Assembly (NCBI GenBank): GCA_947588965.1
Contig: CANQAN010000001.1
Location: forward strand, 1-64,000
Length of the DNA stretch: 64,000 nucleotides
Reading direction: 5' to 3'
From: an uncultured Helicobacteraceae bacterium
GTDB taxonomy: Bacteria > Campylobacterota > Campylobacteria > Campylobacterales > Helicobacteraceae
The translations under genes were made by a program, and so were the position numbers. The notes below the pieces were generated by a model. It worked only from the letters and a program-made list of their open reading frames with translations, was not told where the DNA came from and ran no database searches. Of this stretch, positions 47,898 to 56,787 are shown in pieces (the first letter of the stretch is position 1; each line of letters begins with the position of its first letter).

Positions 47898-48800
47898 ATG
47901 CAATGGAAACCCATCGATATTGAAGATAAAGAAATCCTAACGAGCTTTTTTACTTCAAAGCGGATTCTTGTTTCAGACTTGACTTTCACAAATCTCTACC
48001 TTTGGCATTATGCGCGACACATCAGCTATATCATTCTCAATGATTGTCTTGTTATCAAAACACAATATCCCGATGAAGAACCTTTCATATTCTACCCCAT
48101 CCACAAAGACAACAACTTAAATGCAAAAAAACAAACCATTGAGCAGATGTTTGAATCCTGTAGGGGCAAGGGATTGAAATTTTCCATTCACTCCCTAAGC
48201 AAAGAAGACAAAAGTGAGCTTGAATCCCTTTTCCCAAATACCTTTAATTTTATCTATCGTGAAGATCGTAGCGATTATATCTATTCAATTCCAGAACTTA
48301 TTGCTTTAAAGGGCAAAAAATATCACAAAAAAAAGACTCATCTCAATCGTTTCACAGAACGTTATCCCTTCAGTTATGAAAAATTAAGCACAGAAAATGC
48401 AGAGGAGCTCATCAACACTTACCAAACTTGGTTTGGCAAGATTAATGATGATGCAAGCGATGGTTTGCGCAATGAATACATCGGAATCATAGAATCTCTC
48501 AAAGAATTTGAGAGATTGGATTTCAGGGGTGGAATATTGCGCGTTAATGGAGACATCATTGCCTTTAGTTTTGGAGAACCACTCAACAAAGACACTGTTG
48601 TTATCCATATTGAAAAGGCAGACATTCAATATCAAGGCGCCTATCAAGCAATCAATAGGGAATTTCTAGCCAACGAATGGAGTGATTATGCTCTTGTCAA
48701 TCGCGAAGAGGACTTAGGAATAGAGGGCTTACGCAAGGCAAAACAATCCTATCAACCGCTCTATCTGCAAGAAAAATTTGATGCTGTCTTAATCAACTAA
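47898..48800 (+). CDS. DUF2156 (phosphatidylglycerol lysyltransferase C-domain-like) protein
   Basis: A 300-residue soluble protein of the DUF2156 type, a double GNAT fold related to the catalytic domain of aminoacyl-lipid transferases such as MprF. Visible features are WKPIDIEDKEILTSFF at the start, KGKKYHKKKTHLNRF in the middle and a GNAT-like core around GGILRVNGDIIAFSFGE. No membrane helices are present, so lipid modification is not certain. It ends five bases before the convergent sensor gene. Confidence 0.78.
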   Translation: MQWKPIDIEDKEILTSFFTSKRILVSDLTFTNLYLWHYARHISYIILNDCLVIKTQYPDEEPFIFYPIHKDNNLNAKKQTIEQMFESCRGKGLKFSIHSLSKEDKSELESLFPNTFNFIYREDRSDYIYSIPELIALKGKKYHKKKTHLNRFTERYPFSYEKLSTENAEELINTYQTWFGKINDDASDGLRNEYIGIIESLKEFERLDFRGGILRVNGDIIAFSFGEPLNKDTVVIHIEKADIQYQGAYQAINREFLANEWSDYALVNREEDLGIEGLRKAKQSYQPLYLQEKFDAVLIN

Positions 48801-48805
48801 GATTC

Positions 48806-50860
48806 CTATTGAATCACATACTCATCATTCTCTTCTTCTTTTACAGCAACAAAAATCATAGCATAGAGTGTCTTTTTGGTGTATTTACCAAACAAGCTTT
48901 GCTGGGTATTGACAACTTCACTGCAGACAAGATAGTATTTCTTGCCTATTTTTATAATCTTGCTAAAGGCCTTAAGATTCTTAAAGTCTATCTCTTCTTC
49001 TTGAATGAATGTATTAAAGTCAAAATCTGCCTTGCTTGAGACAAGGATATTTTTGTGATTATCAAAAATAACGCTAAACACCTCACTCTTATCCGAAACG
49101 ACAGCAGATTCCTGTGGCAAAACTTGATTTAAAAATGCCTTGATTTTCTCATAATCCAACACAAAAGCCAAACCACCCAATAATTGATAATTGGATTCTT
49201 TGATGTAAGCATAGATAATGATTGTGGGGCGATTTTCATAAAACACCGAAGGCTCACAATGGGAAACAACAATCTCTGCAGAAACTCCCCCTAATATTTC
49301 AATCTTATGCTCACCTGCGCCCGATTCCTCTCGCGCCTCTTGCAAAATGCGACCTTCCTTATCAAACAAGATGATATTGTAGAAAGATTCAAAAGCTTCT
49401 CTAAGATTTGCTAATGTATTTTTGATGCTCTCTTTAATTGCCGCTGTATTTTCCTTTACATCTCTTGAGAGATAATGCTGGAATTCGGCATAATTCACAA
49501 TCCAAGAAATATCCTTAAGATGCTTTGCAAACACAACATCAACAGTGGCTATCAAATACTTCGCATAATAATCAATCACATTAAATAGAGCATTGTATAT
49601 GCCTTTTTGTAACTCTTCAGTGGATTGAATGCAGAGCGTATTCATCTCCTCGCTCAACACTCTAATGTTATTGAGAATCGGATTGAGTGCATAAGAATGG
49701 CTCTTAGAAGCGATGATCTCACCATTAATGACGACATCTCCGAGCTCTTCATTGATATTTTCCCCCTCTGCAATCACCCTATCCAATTTCTCTGTAACAA
49801 GCAAAGAATCCTCTAACAAAAAGGATTCTATATTGTAATTCTTGCGTTTTTTAATATCAAAGGCAACATAGAGAGGAATCACTCTACAAACTTTCCACTC
49901 CTTGACAACGCTACCCATATTTTTCAATCCCCTCATGGACTCCATAGCAACCATACAAATCTTTGTACGATTCTCCAAAAAGGCATATTCTTGATGTTTG
50001 TTGAGTGATAAGGATTGACTCACAGGAAAAGAGCGTTTATTATCCGAAAACAACACATATTCTTTCTCATTGACAATCAACAGATTTGCTTGGGGCAAAT
50101 GATAGGGAAAGGCATTATTAATCGCATCAAACTTCTCTTGCAAATCCACAACCAAAACAACAATCAAAGAGGGGGCATGTTCGCTACTTATGCGCAATGG
50201 AATCGTAAAGAAAAACTCCACCCTCTCTTCTTGAGATTCCTCATCGGTGTGGTAAAAATCAACCTTTTGACAAAATTCGCCATACACAGAATCCGCATTG
50301 CCCACATCAAGTACGGAGCGCATTTTTGTCGCGAGATTCACTTTTTGTCGTGTGTCATGCCTTATGGAATGCAGGAGTCTGCCATCGGGTGCGAACAGCA
50401 AAATATCCTTATAGGAATCTCTATTTTCTTTGAATTCCTGCAGATATTCTTTGATCCTCTCTAGCGATTCTTTGCTTTTTTCTTCATCTACACTCTGTGC
50501 ATATTCTGTAGAGAGCTTGAGAATATGCTTGTCTTTTGCTAAAACCTTGACGCCCTCGTGACAATCGCGAACATAGAGACAAAAAGTATCAGAAATGATT
50601 TGTACAGAAGCCTTCGCCTCTTCATAGGCATTTAAAAAATTCTGCTCTAAAATGGTGTTAATCAACTCATCTTGCAAATTTTCAAACTTTTCTTGTGTTT
50701 TTTCCATATAATCAAACAAATTTTCCGCAATATCAAGTGAGCTAATTTTACCCGTTAAAGTCGTCTTACTTAGCAATGTATTAAGAGATGAAAATTGCGA
50801 TTTATAACGTTGCACCATTGGAATATAAGTACTTAGAATATTGATGGTTGATTGCTCCAT
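48806..50860 (-). CDS. Large soluble protein with two Cache/PDC-like sensor regions, no output domain
   Basis: A 684-residue protein with no signal peptide or membrane segments. Two halves each have a helical lead (about 1-150 and 400-500) followed by a PAS/Cache-like beta region: DILLFAPDGRLLHSIRHDT near 165 and NIILFDKEGRILQEAREESG near 540. Such phrases are usual in chemoreceptor sensor domains. No methyl-accepting, kinase, GGDEF or HTH output domain is visible. It could be a cytoplasmic redox or ligand sensor that talks to CheA/CheW proteins. Function unknown. Confidence 0.65.
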   Translation of the reverse strand: MEQSTINILSTYIPMVQRYKSQFSSLNTLLSKTTLTGKISSLDIAENLFDYMEKTQEKFENLQDELINTILEQNFLNAYEEAKASVQIISDTFCLYVRDCHEGVKVLAKDKHILKLSTEYAQSVDEEKSKESLERIKEYLQEFKENRDSYKDILLFAPDGRLLHSIRHDTRQKVNLATKMRSVLDVGNADSVYGEFCQKVDFYHTDEESQEERVEFFFTIPLRISSEHAPSLIVVLVVDLQEKFDAINNAFPYHLPQANLLIVNEKEYVLFSDNKRSFPVSQSLSLNKHQEYAFLENRTKICMVAMESMRGLKNMGSVVKEWKVCRVIPLYVAFDIKKRKNYNIESFLLEDSLLVTEKLDRVIAEGENINEELGDVVINGEIIASKSHSYALNPILNNIRVLSEEMNTLCIQSTEELQKGIYNALFNVIDYYAKYLIATVDVVFAKHLKDISWIVNYAEFQHYLSRDVKENTAAIKESIKNTLANLREAFESFYNIILFDKEGRILQEAREESGAGEHKIEILGGVSAEIVVSHCEPSVFYENRPTIIIYAYIKESNYQLLGGLAFVLDYEKIKAFLNQVLPQESAVVSDKSEVFSVIFDNHKNILVSSKADFDFNTFIQEEEIDFKNLKAFSKIIKIGKKYYLVCSEVVNTQQSLFGKYTKKTLYAMIFVAVKEEENDEYVIQ

Positions 50861-50951
50861 ATAGAATCCTTGCTAGAAAAGTAAAATGAAATTATAGCAA
50901 GTTAAATTTAAAATTAACAGAAATATAAGGAATATAAAAAATTTAGCCAAA

Positions 50952-50978
50952 GTTTCTAGGGCATCAAACCCTAGAAAC
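50952..50978 (-). terminator. Rho-independent terminator of ccp
   Basis: A perfect 10-bp stem (GTTTCTAGGG with CCCTAGAAAC) and 7-base loop lie just after the ccp stop. On the minus strand it is followed by TTTGGCTAAATTTTTT. Confidence 0.8.
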
Positions 50979-50983
50979 GAATT

Positions 50984-52021
50984 TTATAATTCTGGCTTTG
51001 GAGTTTTTTCTGTAGAAGCTGGAAGAATGGGATATGTGATTTGTGGTTTTTGCCCACTAAGTGCCTCTAAGAAAGTCGCAATTTGTTGTGCTTCTTTGTC
51101 GCTGATTTTGATTCCTAATTGAATGCTTCCCATTTCTTTAATCGCATCCTTAAGATTCCAAATTGCACCATTATGGAAATAAGGCGCAGTTTCAACGACA
51201 TTTCTTAGTGTCGGCACTTTAACAAGTCCATTGGCATCCCCCTTGAAATTTCCTACACTTGCAAACTTATATTGACTGAAAACTCCAAAAGATTGCATAG
51301 TTCCGCCTAAATTAATACCACTATGACAGGTTGTACAGCCCTTGTCAATAAACACTTGAAGCCCTTTCTTCTCTCCCGCATTCAACGCTTTATCATCACC
51401 CCTTAAAAAAGCATCAAAACGCGAAGGTGTAATCAGTGTGCGCTCAAAAGTTGCGATTGCATCGGCGATATTGTCAAATGTCAATCCCCTCTTGCCATAT
51501 ATTTTTTCAAAAGATTGCTTGTATTCTGGCAAGGACGCTATTTTCTCAACGGCTAATTTTGCAGGAGTTGCCATCTCTGGCTCTGCTTCAATAGGACCTT
51601 TGGCTTGATCGGCTAATGTCCCTGCGCGTCCATCCCAAAACTGCACAGAATTGAGGACAGAATTATAGACTGTTGGCGAATTCAAATGACTGGGATTCGC
51701 TGTCCATTTATGCCCAATTGCAGCAGACACTCCATCTGTCCCGCCCATTCCGAGATTATGACAGGTATTACAAGAAATCAAGCCACTCTTAGACAAACGA
51801 GACTCAAAGTACAATTTCTTCCCTAACTCTGCCTTTTCTTCTGAAAATGGCGTGAATGTGAGATTCATATCCTTGAAAATTGCCTCCACTTCTTGTTGAT
51901 TTTGTGGCAATGGAGCAAGTCCATTATCCTTCGCAACTTGAGCGAGGTTAGAATCTGCAGCATTCAAACTTAAAGCAGAAGCGACGACAAAAGCAGACAA
52001 CGACAAAGCAAAACGTTTCAT
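50984..52021 (-). CDS. ccp: Di-haem cytochrome c peroxidase
   Basis: A 345-residue periplasmic enzyme with a signal peptide (about 1-21) and two haem motifs, CNTCH (84-88) and CTTCH (229-233), in the CCP/MauG fold. It reduces hydrogen peroxide with electrons from cytochrome c. A perfect hairpin terminator follows. A palindrome GATAA-AAA-TTATC (52099-52111) lies upstream and may be a Fur/PerR-family site. Confidence 0.95.
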   Translation of the reverse strand: MKRFALSLSAFVVASALSLNAADSNLAQVAKDNGLAPLPQNQQEVEAIFKDMNLTFTPFSEEKAELGKKLYFESRLSKSGLISCNTCHNLGMGGTDGVSAAIGHKWTANPSHLNSPTVYNSVLNSVQFWDGRAGTLADQAKGPIEAEPEMATPAKLAVEKIASLPEYKQSFEKIYGKRGLTFDNIADAIATFERTLITPSRFDAFLRGDDKALNAGEKKGLQVFIDKGCTTCHSGINLGGTMQSFGVFSQYKFASVGNFKGDANGLVKVPTLRNVVETAPYFHNGAIWNLKDAIKEMGSIQLGIKISDKEAQQIATFLEALSGQKPQITYPILPASTEKTPKPEL

Positions 52022-52063
52022 AGAAGCTCCTTGATAAAATTTGCTCTTTAAACAAGCGTTATG

Positions 52064-52111
52064 ATTCTAGCCTTATAATGCTTAATAAATTATTTAAAGA
52101 TAAAAATTATC
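52064..52111 (-). promoter_or_regulatory. ccp promoter region with Fur/PerR-like palindrome
   Basis: A -10-like TAGAAT (52069..52064) lies about 43 bases before ccp. A perfect palindrome GATAA-AAA-TTATC (52099-52111) is centred about 48 bases upstream of the likely transcript start. It resembles half of a Fur-family box; binding is inferred. Confidence 0.35.
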
Positions 52112-52225
52112 AATTTCAAATATAAAAATCTTAATTCCTTGAAAGCATGAAAATTCCCATATAATACAAAATCCAATTCAAAAATGCATTAAAATCTTGC
52201 ATGAGGTAGTACGAATTGCCCTATT

Positions 52226-53146
52226 TTAAGGGATTCTTTCTAGCACTTTTTTAAATTCTCTGGCAAGATAATAACTCATAAGCGGAGGAACGGCATTGCC
52301 TATTTGCGCATAAGCCGCCCCATTGCTTCCATAAAATATAAAATCATCCGGAAAGCTTTGAATTCTCGCACATTCGCGAACACTTAATCTCCTATGTAAA
52401 TGCGGATGCGGATGAATCACAGCACCCCCACCCCTACTGCCACGTCCTGTAATAGTTGGTGCTGGTTTATCCCACGATAAAATCCTATTTCCAACATATC
52501 CATTGATATTAATTTTGTGTCGCGATCCTGTGTGATTAGGTATATTTTCACTATATTCTAAGGGTAAATCGCCGATAGCGTCTTTGAGTGTTTTTGGAAT
52601 TTTTGTTTGTTTTTTTGGAAAATTGACCTCATTTTTTATGTCATTTCTCCTGCCTATAATAATCACGCGCTTACGATTTTGTGGGACATTATAATCACTT
52701 GCATTTAAAATTGCGAATTTAAGTGTGTAGCCACATTTTTCAAAACTTGGCAAAATTTTCTCATAAAAATGCTCTTTGAAAATCTTTCCGCTTTGGATTC
52801 CAGCCACATTTTCTACCAAAAAATATTTAGGTTGTTTGAGTGCTAGGATTCTTGCATATTCCAAATAGAGCTTATTGTAACTAGAATTTAAATTTCTATT
52901 TTTGCCATTTGCAATTGTAAAGCCAAGGCATGGAAAACCGCCGATTAAAATATCAGCATCGGGAATTTCATCGGCTCTTATAGAATAAATATCTTTGCAT
53001 AAAATGTGATGATTTATATTGTTCGCGTAGCTCAAACAGGCTTCTTTGTCAATATCATTGGCAAAAACAATTTCAAATCCAGCCTTAATAAAACCTAAAT
53101 CAAGCCCACCACAACCGCTAAATAAACTAATCACTCTAGGTTTCAT
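52226..53146 (-). CDS. DNA (cytosine-5-)-methyltransferase
   Basis: A 306-residue m5C methyltransferase: motif I SLFSGCGGLDLGF (7-19), motif IV GGFPCLGFT with catalytic Cys73, motif VI ENVAG, motif VIII QNRKRVIIIG, and motifs IX-X near the end (RLSVRECARIQSFPDDF, QIGNAVPP). Motif IV reads PCLGFT rather than the usual PCQGFS. The target domain contains KPAPTITGRGSRGGG. It overlaps the upstream endonuclease by four bases. Confidence 0.9.
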   Translation of the reverse strand: MKPRVISLFSGCGGLDLGFIKAGFEIVFANDIDKEACLSYANNINHHILCKDIYSIRADEIPDADILIGGFPCLGFTIANGKNRNLNSSYNKLYLEYARILALKQPKYFLVENVAGIQSGKIFKEHFYEKILPSFEKCGYTLKFAILNASDYNVPQNRKRVIIIGRRNDIKNEVNFPKKQTKIPKTLKDAIGDLPLEYSENIPNHTGSRHKININGYVGNRILSWDKPAPTITGRGSRGGGAVIHPHPHLHRRLSVRECARIQSFPDDFIFYGSNGAAYAQIGNAVPPLMSYYLAREFKKVLERIP

Positions 53147-54126
53147 ATCAACTCTTTAAAATTTTTATCAAATTCAAAAAATAAATTTTCTAGTTCTAAA
53201 AACACTTCACGTTTTATGTTTTGATTTGTAAAATACTTAAAATAAGCTGTGTGTAATTTGTGATCAAATTGATTAACATACTGCATAACGCTATTTTCAA
53301 GATATGAAAAATCAAGGATAATTTTTTGTTTGCATTCTTTGATGAGGGCATTTCTATCAATCCTAAGTGAATTTCCTTCGTAACGATTGATGAGGTTTAA
53401 AAAACTTTCTTTATTTTGGCTGTATTCTTTAAAGATTTTTACAATTTCAGCACCAGAAAAAAAGTAAAGTTCCATTTTTTCATCATCTTTAATGCTTAAT
53501 AGCAAATCATCGCTATAAATAAATTCCACCATTTGATTGAATTTTTCTCTAAAAGCATTAAAGCTAGAAAGGGTATCTATAAGTCCTAAAAGCTTTAAAA
53601 ATTGCGGCTTACTTCCAATTCCAGCACCATCGCTAGATTTTCTCTCGCTCAAATAATTATCCACTTTTAAAGAGTCAAATAAAACTCTTTTTTCAAAACT
53701 GCCCATATTGATTTCAGTATTCTTTTGTATGAGCGTTTTGACACTCAAAGAATAATGGTTTGCAAAAATGATGTCCGCTTTTTCGCGACGATTTGAAGCG
53801 ATTTTATCTTTTACATTTAAGAAATAATCACTCACTTCAAAATTAAGATTTTTCCTCTGTTGCGTATCGGCAACTTCTCCATTGAAAATAATAGCCAACA
53901 AATCCTCAAACACTCTTGCACTTGTCTTTCTCTTCGCTACCTCATCAGAACTTATAAAATGATAGAGATAGTTATAGAGATAAAGAGTGTAAAATTTATT
54001 TTTATTATCTTGCAAATGATTGAAAAAATGATAAACCCCGCTAATGCTAGAAAGATTTGTGCTAATGATGTGCTTGTCTCTTAAATAATCAGATATAATT
54101 TTTATCGTTTGTAATTCTTTAAACAT
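53143..54126 (-). CDS. Type II restriction endonuclease paired with the m5C methyltransferase
   Basis: A 327-residue AT-rich gene product with a probable PD-(D/E)XK site: Glu74 region, REKADIIFANHYSLSVKT with Asp118, Ser128 and Lys130. It ends in the ATG of the methyltransferase (ATGA overlap), the usual R-M coupling. The family and site are not recognised. The pair interrupts the ccp-nrf region and lies close to the nrfA 3' end. Confidence 0.72.
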   Translation of the reverse strand: MFKELQTIKIISDYLRDKHIISTNLSSISGVYHFFNHLQDNKNKFYTLYLYNYLYHFISSDEVAKRKTSARVFEDLLAIIFNGEVADTQQRKNLNFEVSDYFLNVKDKIASNRREKADIIFANHYSLSVKTLIQKNTEINMGSFEKRVLFDSLKVDNYLSERKSSDGAGIGSKPQFLKLLGLIDTLSSFNAFREKFNQMVEFIYSDDLLLSIKDDEKMELYFFSGAEIVKIFKEYSQNKESFLNLINRYEGNSLRIDRNALIKECKQKIILDFSYLENSVMQYVNQFDHKLHTAYFKYFTNQNIKREVFLELENLFFEFDKNFKELI

Positions 54127-54150
54127 TGAAGCTCTTTAAAGTGAGTTTAT

Positions 54151-54351
54151 ATGCGGAATTATAACACAAAAGAATTAACGCATGAGCTAGAGAGTTGCAT
54201 AGAGCTTCTTGAAGTTTTACTAAGTATTGCAACGCCCACAAGGGAGCGCAGCAATCCTAGTAAGAAGAAGTTTTGCCATCGATGGCTTTGTAATTGTAAG
54301 GCTTATTGTTTTTATCCAATTCCATTAAAGCCTTTGGTGCAGGACCATTAA
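54151..54351 (+). CDS. Possible small protein overlapping the 3' end of nrfA
   Basis: A 66-codon frame. The first 35 codons (NTKELTHELESCIELLEVLL) look protein-like and lie in the gap beside the R-M pair; the rest runs antisense through the nrfA end and is unlikely to be selected. It may be the truncated start of a former gene at the insertion joint. No good ribosome site is seen. Confidence 0.25.
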   Translation: MRNYNTKELTHELESCIELLEVLLSIATPTRERSNPSKKKFCHRWLCNCKAYCFYPIPLKPLVQDH

Positions 54352-56110
54352 CTTCTTCGTGTTTGTAGTAACGTTCTCCTGCTTTATGTCCATTCAAATC
54401 CACTTTGTAGTGAATTTCACCCGGATTCAACTTTTGAATATCCTCAAATCCTAAATTAGAAGTTGTAAAGCCTTTAATGTCGTTTGCATTAGCAATTTCT
54501 ACTAACTTAGCTTGTCCCATTCTAGCCATTTCAACGGCTTGAAGCAACATTCTACTTGCCTCACGAGGATTATGGAATCCTGTTGAATTTTCTGCTCCGA
54601 CGAAGTCTCCACGCATTTGTCCTTTGCGATGCAATTCTAGAGGCTCTTTTAAGACTGCAGAGATCTTTTTGTCATCGGGTTTGCCATCTGTTTGATATGC
54701 GGGAAGCTCACCTAATTTTGCGCGGAGATTCTTAATATCCTCAATCAAGCTCACTGTCGCATATTCTGCGCTTCTCAAGTCAAATGCAACAGACTTTTGA
54801 ATGTCAAAAATTTGTTGTTTGAGATACTCTTCGCTTTGTGTGTGGCAAGTTTTGCATGCTGCATTAATGTCTTGCAAAGGAGAAGTGATATTGTGTTCTG
54901 TCATTTTCTTTGCCCCTTTGCGCTTATAAGGCATATGACAATCTGCACAAGTTACACCATTTGCCGCATGCACACCACCGCTGAAAAGTTCAGATTCTGG
55001 GTGCTGAATCTTTAGCATAGGAGCTTTTGTGATTTTGTGTTCCCAATCTTTATCAAAGATGTTGCGCACTTTTTCATAGTGATCATCAAACATCTCGATT
55101 CTGAAAGGCTCATTTTTAGCCCATGCACTCCATGGGAAAACCAACTCAATACCATCGGCTTCAATCTCTGTTGGTTGATTGCCATTTCTCCAAGAATCCC
55201 ATTCATCATAGGTTTTTTGTGTTCCATTCCACCATTTTTGACTTGCATCACTTGCAATGGATTCACCCATGACTTTGACCTTTTTGCCTGTTGGTTTGAA
55301 GTAGTATTCTACGTGGCATTGTGAGCAAACAAGAGTGCGCATTTCATCGCGATTGGCTTTAACTCCTGTAACAGGATCTTTTTCATAGCCACGTCCGACT
55401 AACGCATTGATCGCTGCTTGTCTTGTCAAGCGCAATTGCATATCATTAGGATTATGGCAATCTGCACAAGTAACCCCCATTCTTTTCCCACCATGAGGTC
55501 CGCTGTGTGCTTCAGAATTTGGCTCAATTCCCTCTACTGCTGGGACATTTTTAATCATTGTCCAATATTTTGTAGAATTGAAAGAAATCCATTTTTCCTC
55601 TGGTGTATTTCCGATTCCGACATTTTTAAGCAACCAAGGACTCCAACCGCTATGGCAATTCATACAAGCTGTAGGCTGTCCGCCAAATGCAGCAAAGCCA
55701 TGGGCATTCAAGAAATCTTTATTGTTTCTTGCGGTATCCATTTGATCAACTTGAATCCAAAAGTGTCCCCTCTCTTCATTGGCATCAATACTAAAAGGAT
55801 AGCCCGCCCAAAGAACTGTAAGCTGTGGATAGCGAATCAATTTAGAATACGCTAGATTCCCCCCAAAGTCTGTTGAGATAGGTGCTTCTTTCTCAACTGT
55901 TAAATACATATCCAAATAATCAGGGAAATTTTTACCCCAATGATCAAAAGTCGGATTCTCATCACTCATCTCTACGAAACCTTTTGAAGCGATTCCGCCT
56001 GTCCCTTCGGCTTGTTTTTTGTTGATATCAGAATTCAGCCAAAACAACCCACCAATCACAATAATAACGACAACCACTAAAATTGGCATTAAAGGTGACT
56101 TTTTCTCCAT
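54257..56110 (-). CDS. nrfA: Periplasmic cytochrome c nitrite reductase NrfA
   Basis: A 617-residue penta-haem enzyme that reduces nitrite to ammonia. An N-terminal signal anchor (about 8-25) precedes five haem motifs: CMNCH (149-153), CADCH (215-219), CSQCH (262-266), CADCH (388-392) and CKTCH (419-423). The first (active-site) motif is CXXCH, not the CXXCK of E. coli or Wolinella, as also reported for C. jejuni, so no dedicated haem lyase should be needed. The long form is normal for Campylobacter-type NrfA. It follows nrfH by 18 bases. Confidence 0.95.
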   Translation of the reverse strand: MEKKSPLMPILVVVVIIVIGGLFWLNSDINKKQAEGTGGIASKGFVEMSDENPTFDHWGKNFPDYLDMYLTVEKEAPISTDFGGNLAYSKLIRYPQLTVLWAGYPFSIDANEERGHFWIQVDQMDTARNNKDFLNAHGFAAFGGQPTACMNCHSGWSPWLLKNVGIGNTPEEKWISFNSTKYWTMIKNVPAVEGIEPNSEAHSGPHGGKRMGVTCADCHNPNDMQLRLTRQAAINALVGRGYEKDPVTGVKANRDEMRTLVCSQCHVEYYFKPTGKKVKVMGESIASDASQKWWNGTQKTYDEWDSWRNGNQPTEIEADGIELVFPWSAWAKNEPFRIEMFDDHYEKVRNIFDKDWEHKITKAPMLKIQHPESELFSGGVHAANGVTCADCHMPYKRKGAKKMTEHNITSPLQDINAACKTCHTQSEEYLKQQIFDIQKSVAFDLRSAEYATVSLIEDIKNLRAKLGELPAYQTDGKPDDKKISAVLKEPLELHRKGQMRGDFVGAENSTGFHNPREASRMLLQAVEMARMGQAKLVEIANANDIKGFTTSNLGFEDIQKLNPGEIHYKVDLNGHKAGERYYKHEEVNGPAPKALMELDKNNKPYNYKAIDGKTSSY

Positions 56111-56128
56111 TCTAACCTCCTAAATATT

Positions 56129-56638
56129 TTAAAAACCTCTTTTATGTCCTACGCTCGTATGACAAGAAACGCAACTTAATGCTTGTTCTCCATGCGGATT
56201 TGTTGTAGGATTCACAACATTACTGACCATTTCACTATGGCAACGCACACAATTATCTTGAACAATATCTTTAGATTTTGCACTCGCGCCTAGATTTGTC
56301 GGTAACACATCTAGTTTGAAAGTGAAAGCATACGCGTGCCCAACGCCACTCTGCGCCTTTGCCAACCACTTTTCTACGAAATTATGAGGCAAATGACAAT
56401 CATTACAGGTTGCACGTGGTTTTCCAGATATTTTTTGTGCGTGAGAACCCTTTGCCCAGTCATTATAGACATCATTCATGACATGGCAGTTGTTACAGGC
56501 TTCACTCTCATTGCTAAAATACGACATTCCCTTAGCATTATAGAAAGTGTAACCCCCCATCACACACAGCACGATAAACAGAATCCCAAGCAACGAAGCA
56601 ATAAAAGAGAGCGGTTTTTTAGACTGATGACTTTCCAC
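56129..56638 (-). CDS. nrfH: NrfH, tetra-haem menaquinol dehydrogenase
   Basis: 169 residues from GTG 56638, chosen because AAGGAG lies six bases upstream; the open frame to 56686 adds an unlikely N-terminus. One membrane helix (about 11-30) precedes four haem motifs: CNNCH, CNDCH, CVRCH and CVSCH. It is a NapC/NirT family protein that takes electrons from menaquinol and passes them to NrfA in the periplasm. Confidence 0.95.
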   Translation of the reverse strand: MESHQSKKPLSFIASLLGILFIVLCVMGGYTFYNAKGMSYFSNESEACNNCHVMNDVYNDWAKGSHAQKISGKPRATCNDCHLPHNFVEKWLAKAQSGVGHAYAFTFKLDVLPTNLGASAKSKDIVQDNCVRCHSEMVSNVVNPTTNPHGEQALSCVSCHTSVGHKRGF

Positions 56639-56710
56639 TTGACGCTCCTTTTTAAAATTTTGAATCCAAAATCTCAAAACACACAAGGCAAGACTTTAAA
56701 TCCAAGCGCA

Positions 56711-56752
56711 ATTCTATTGTATTCTTTATAAGTTTTCCTTGACTTAAATCAA
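56711..56752 (-). promoter_or_regulatory. nrfH promoter with CRP/FNR-type palindrome
   Basis: TTGACTTAAATCAA (56739-56752) is a near-perfect CRP/FNR-like inverted repeat. On the minus strand TAGAAT (56716..56711) would place the start near 56704, with the palindrome centred about 41 bases upstream: a class II activator position. This fits control by an NssR/FNR-type regulator. Confidence 0.5.
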
Positions 56753-56787
56753 AAAGTCAGCTAAGAATCACTCTCTTGCAACCCTTA

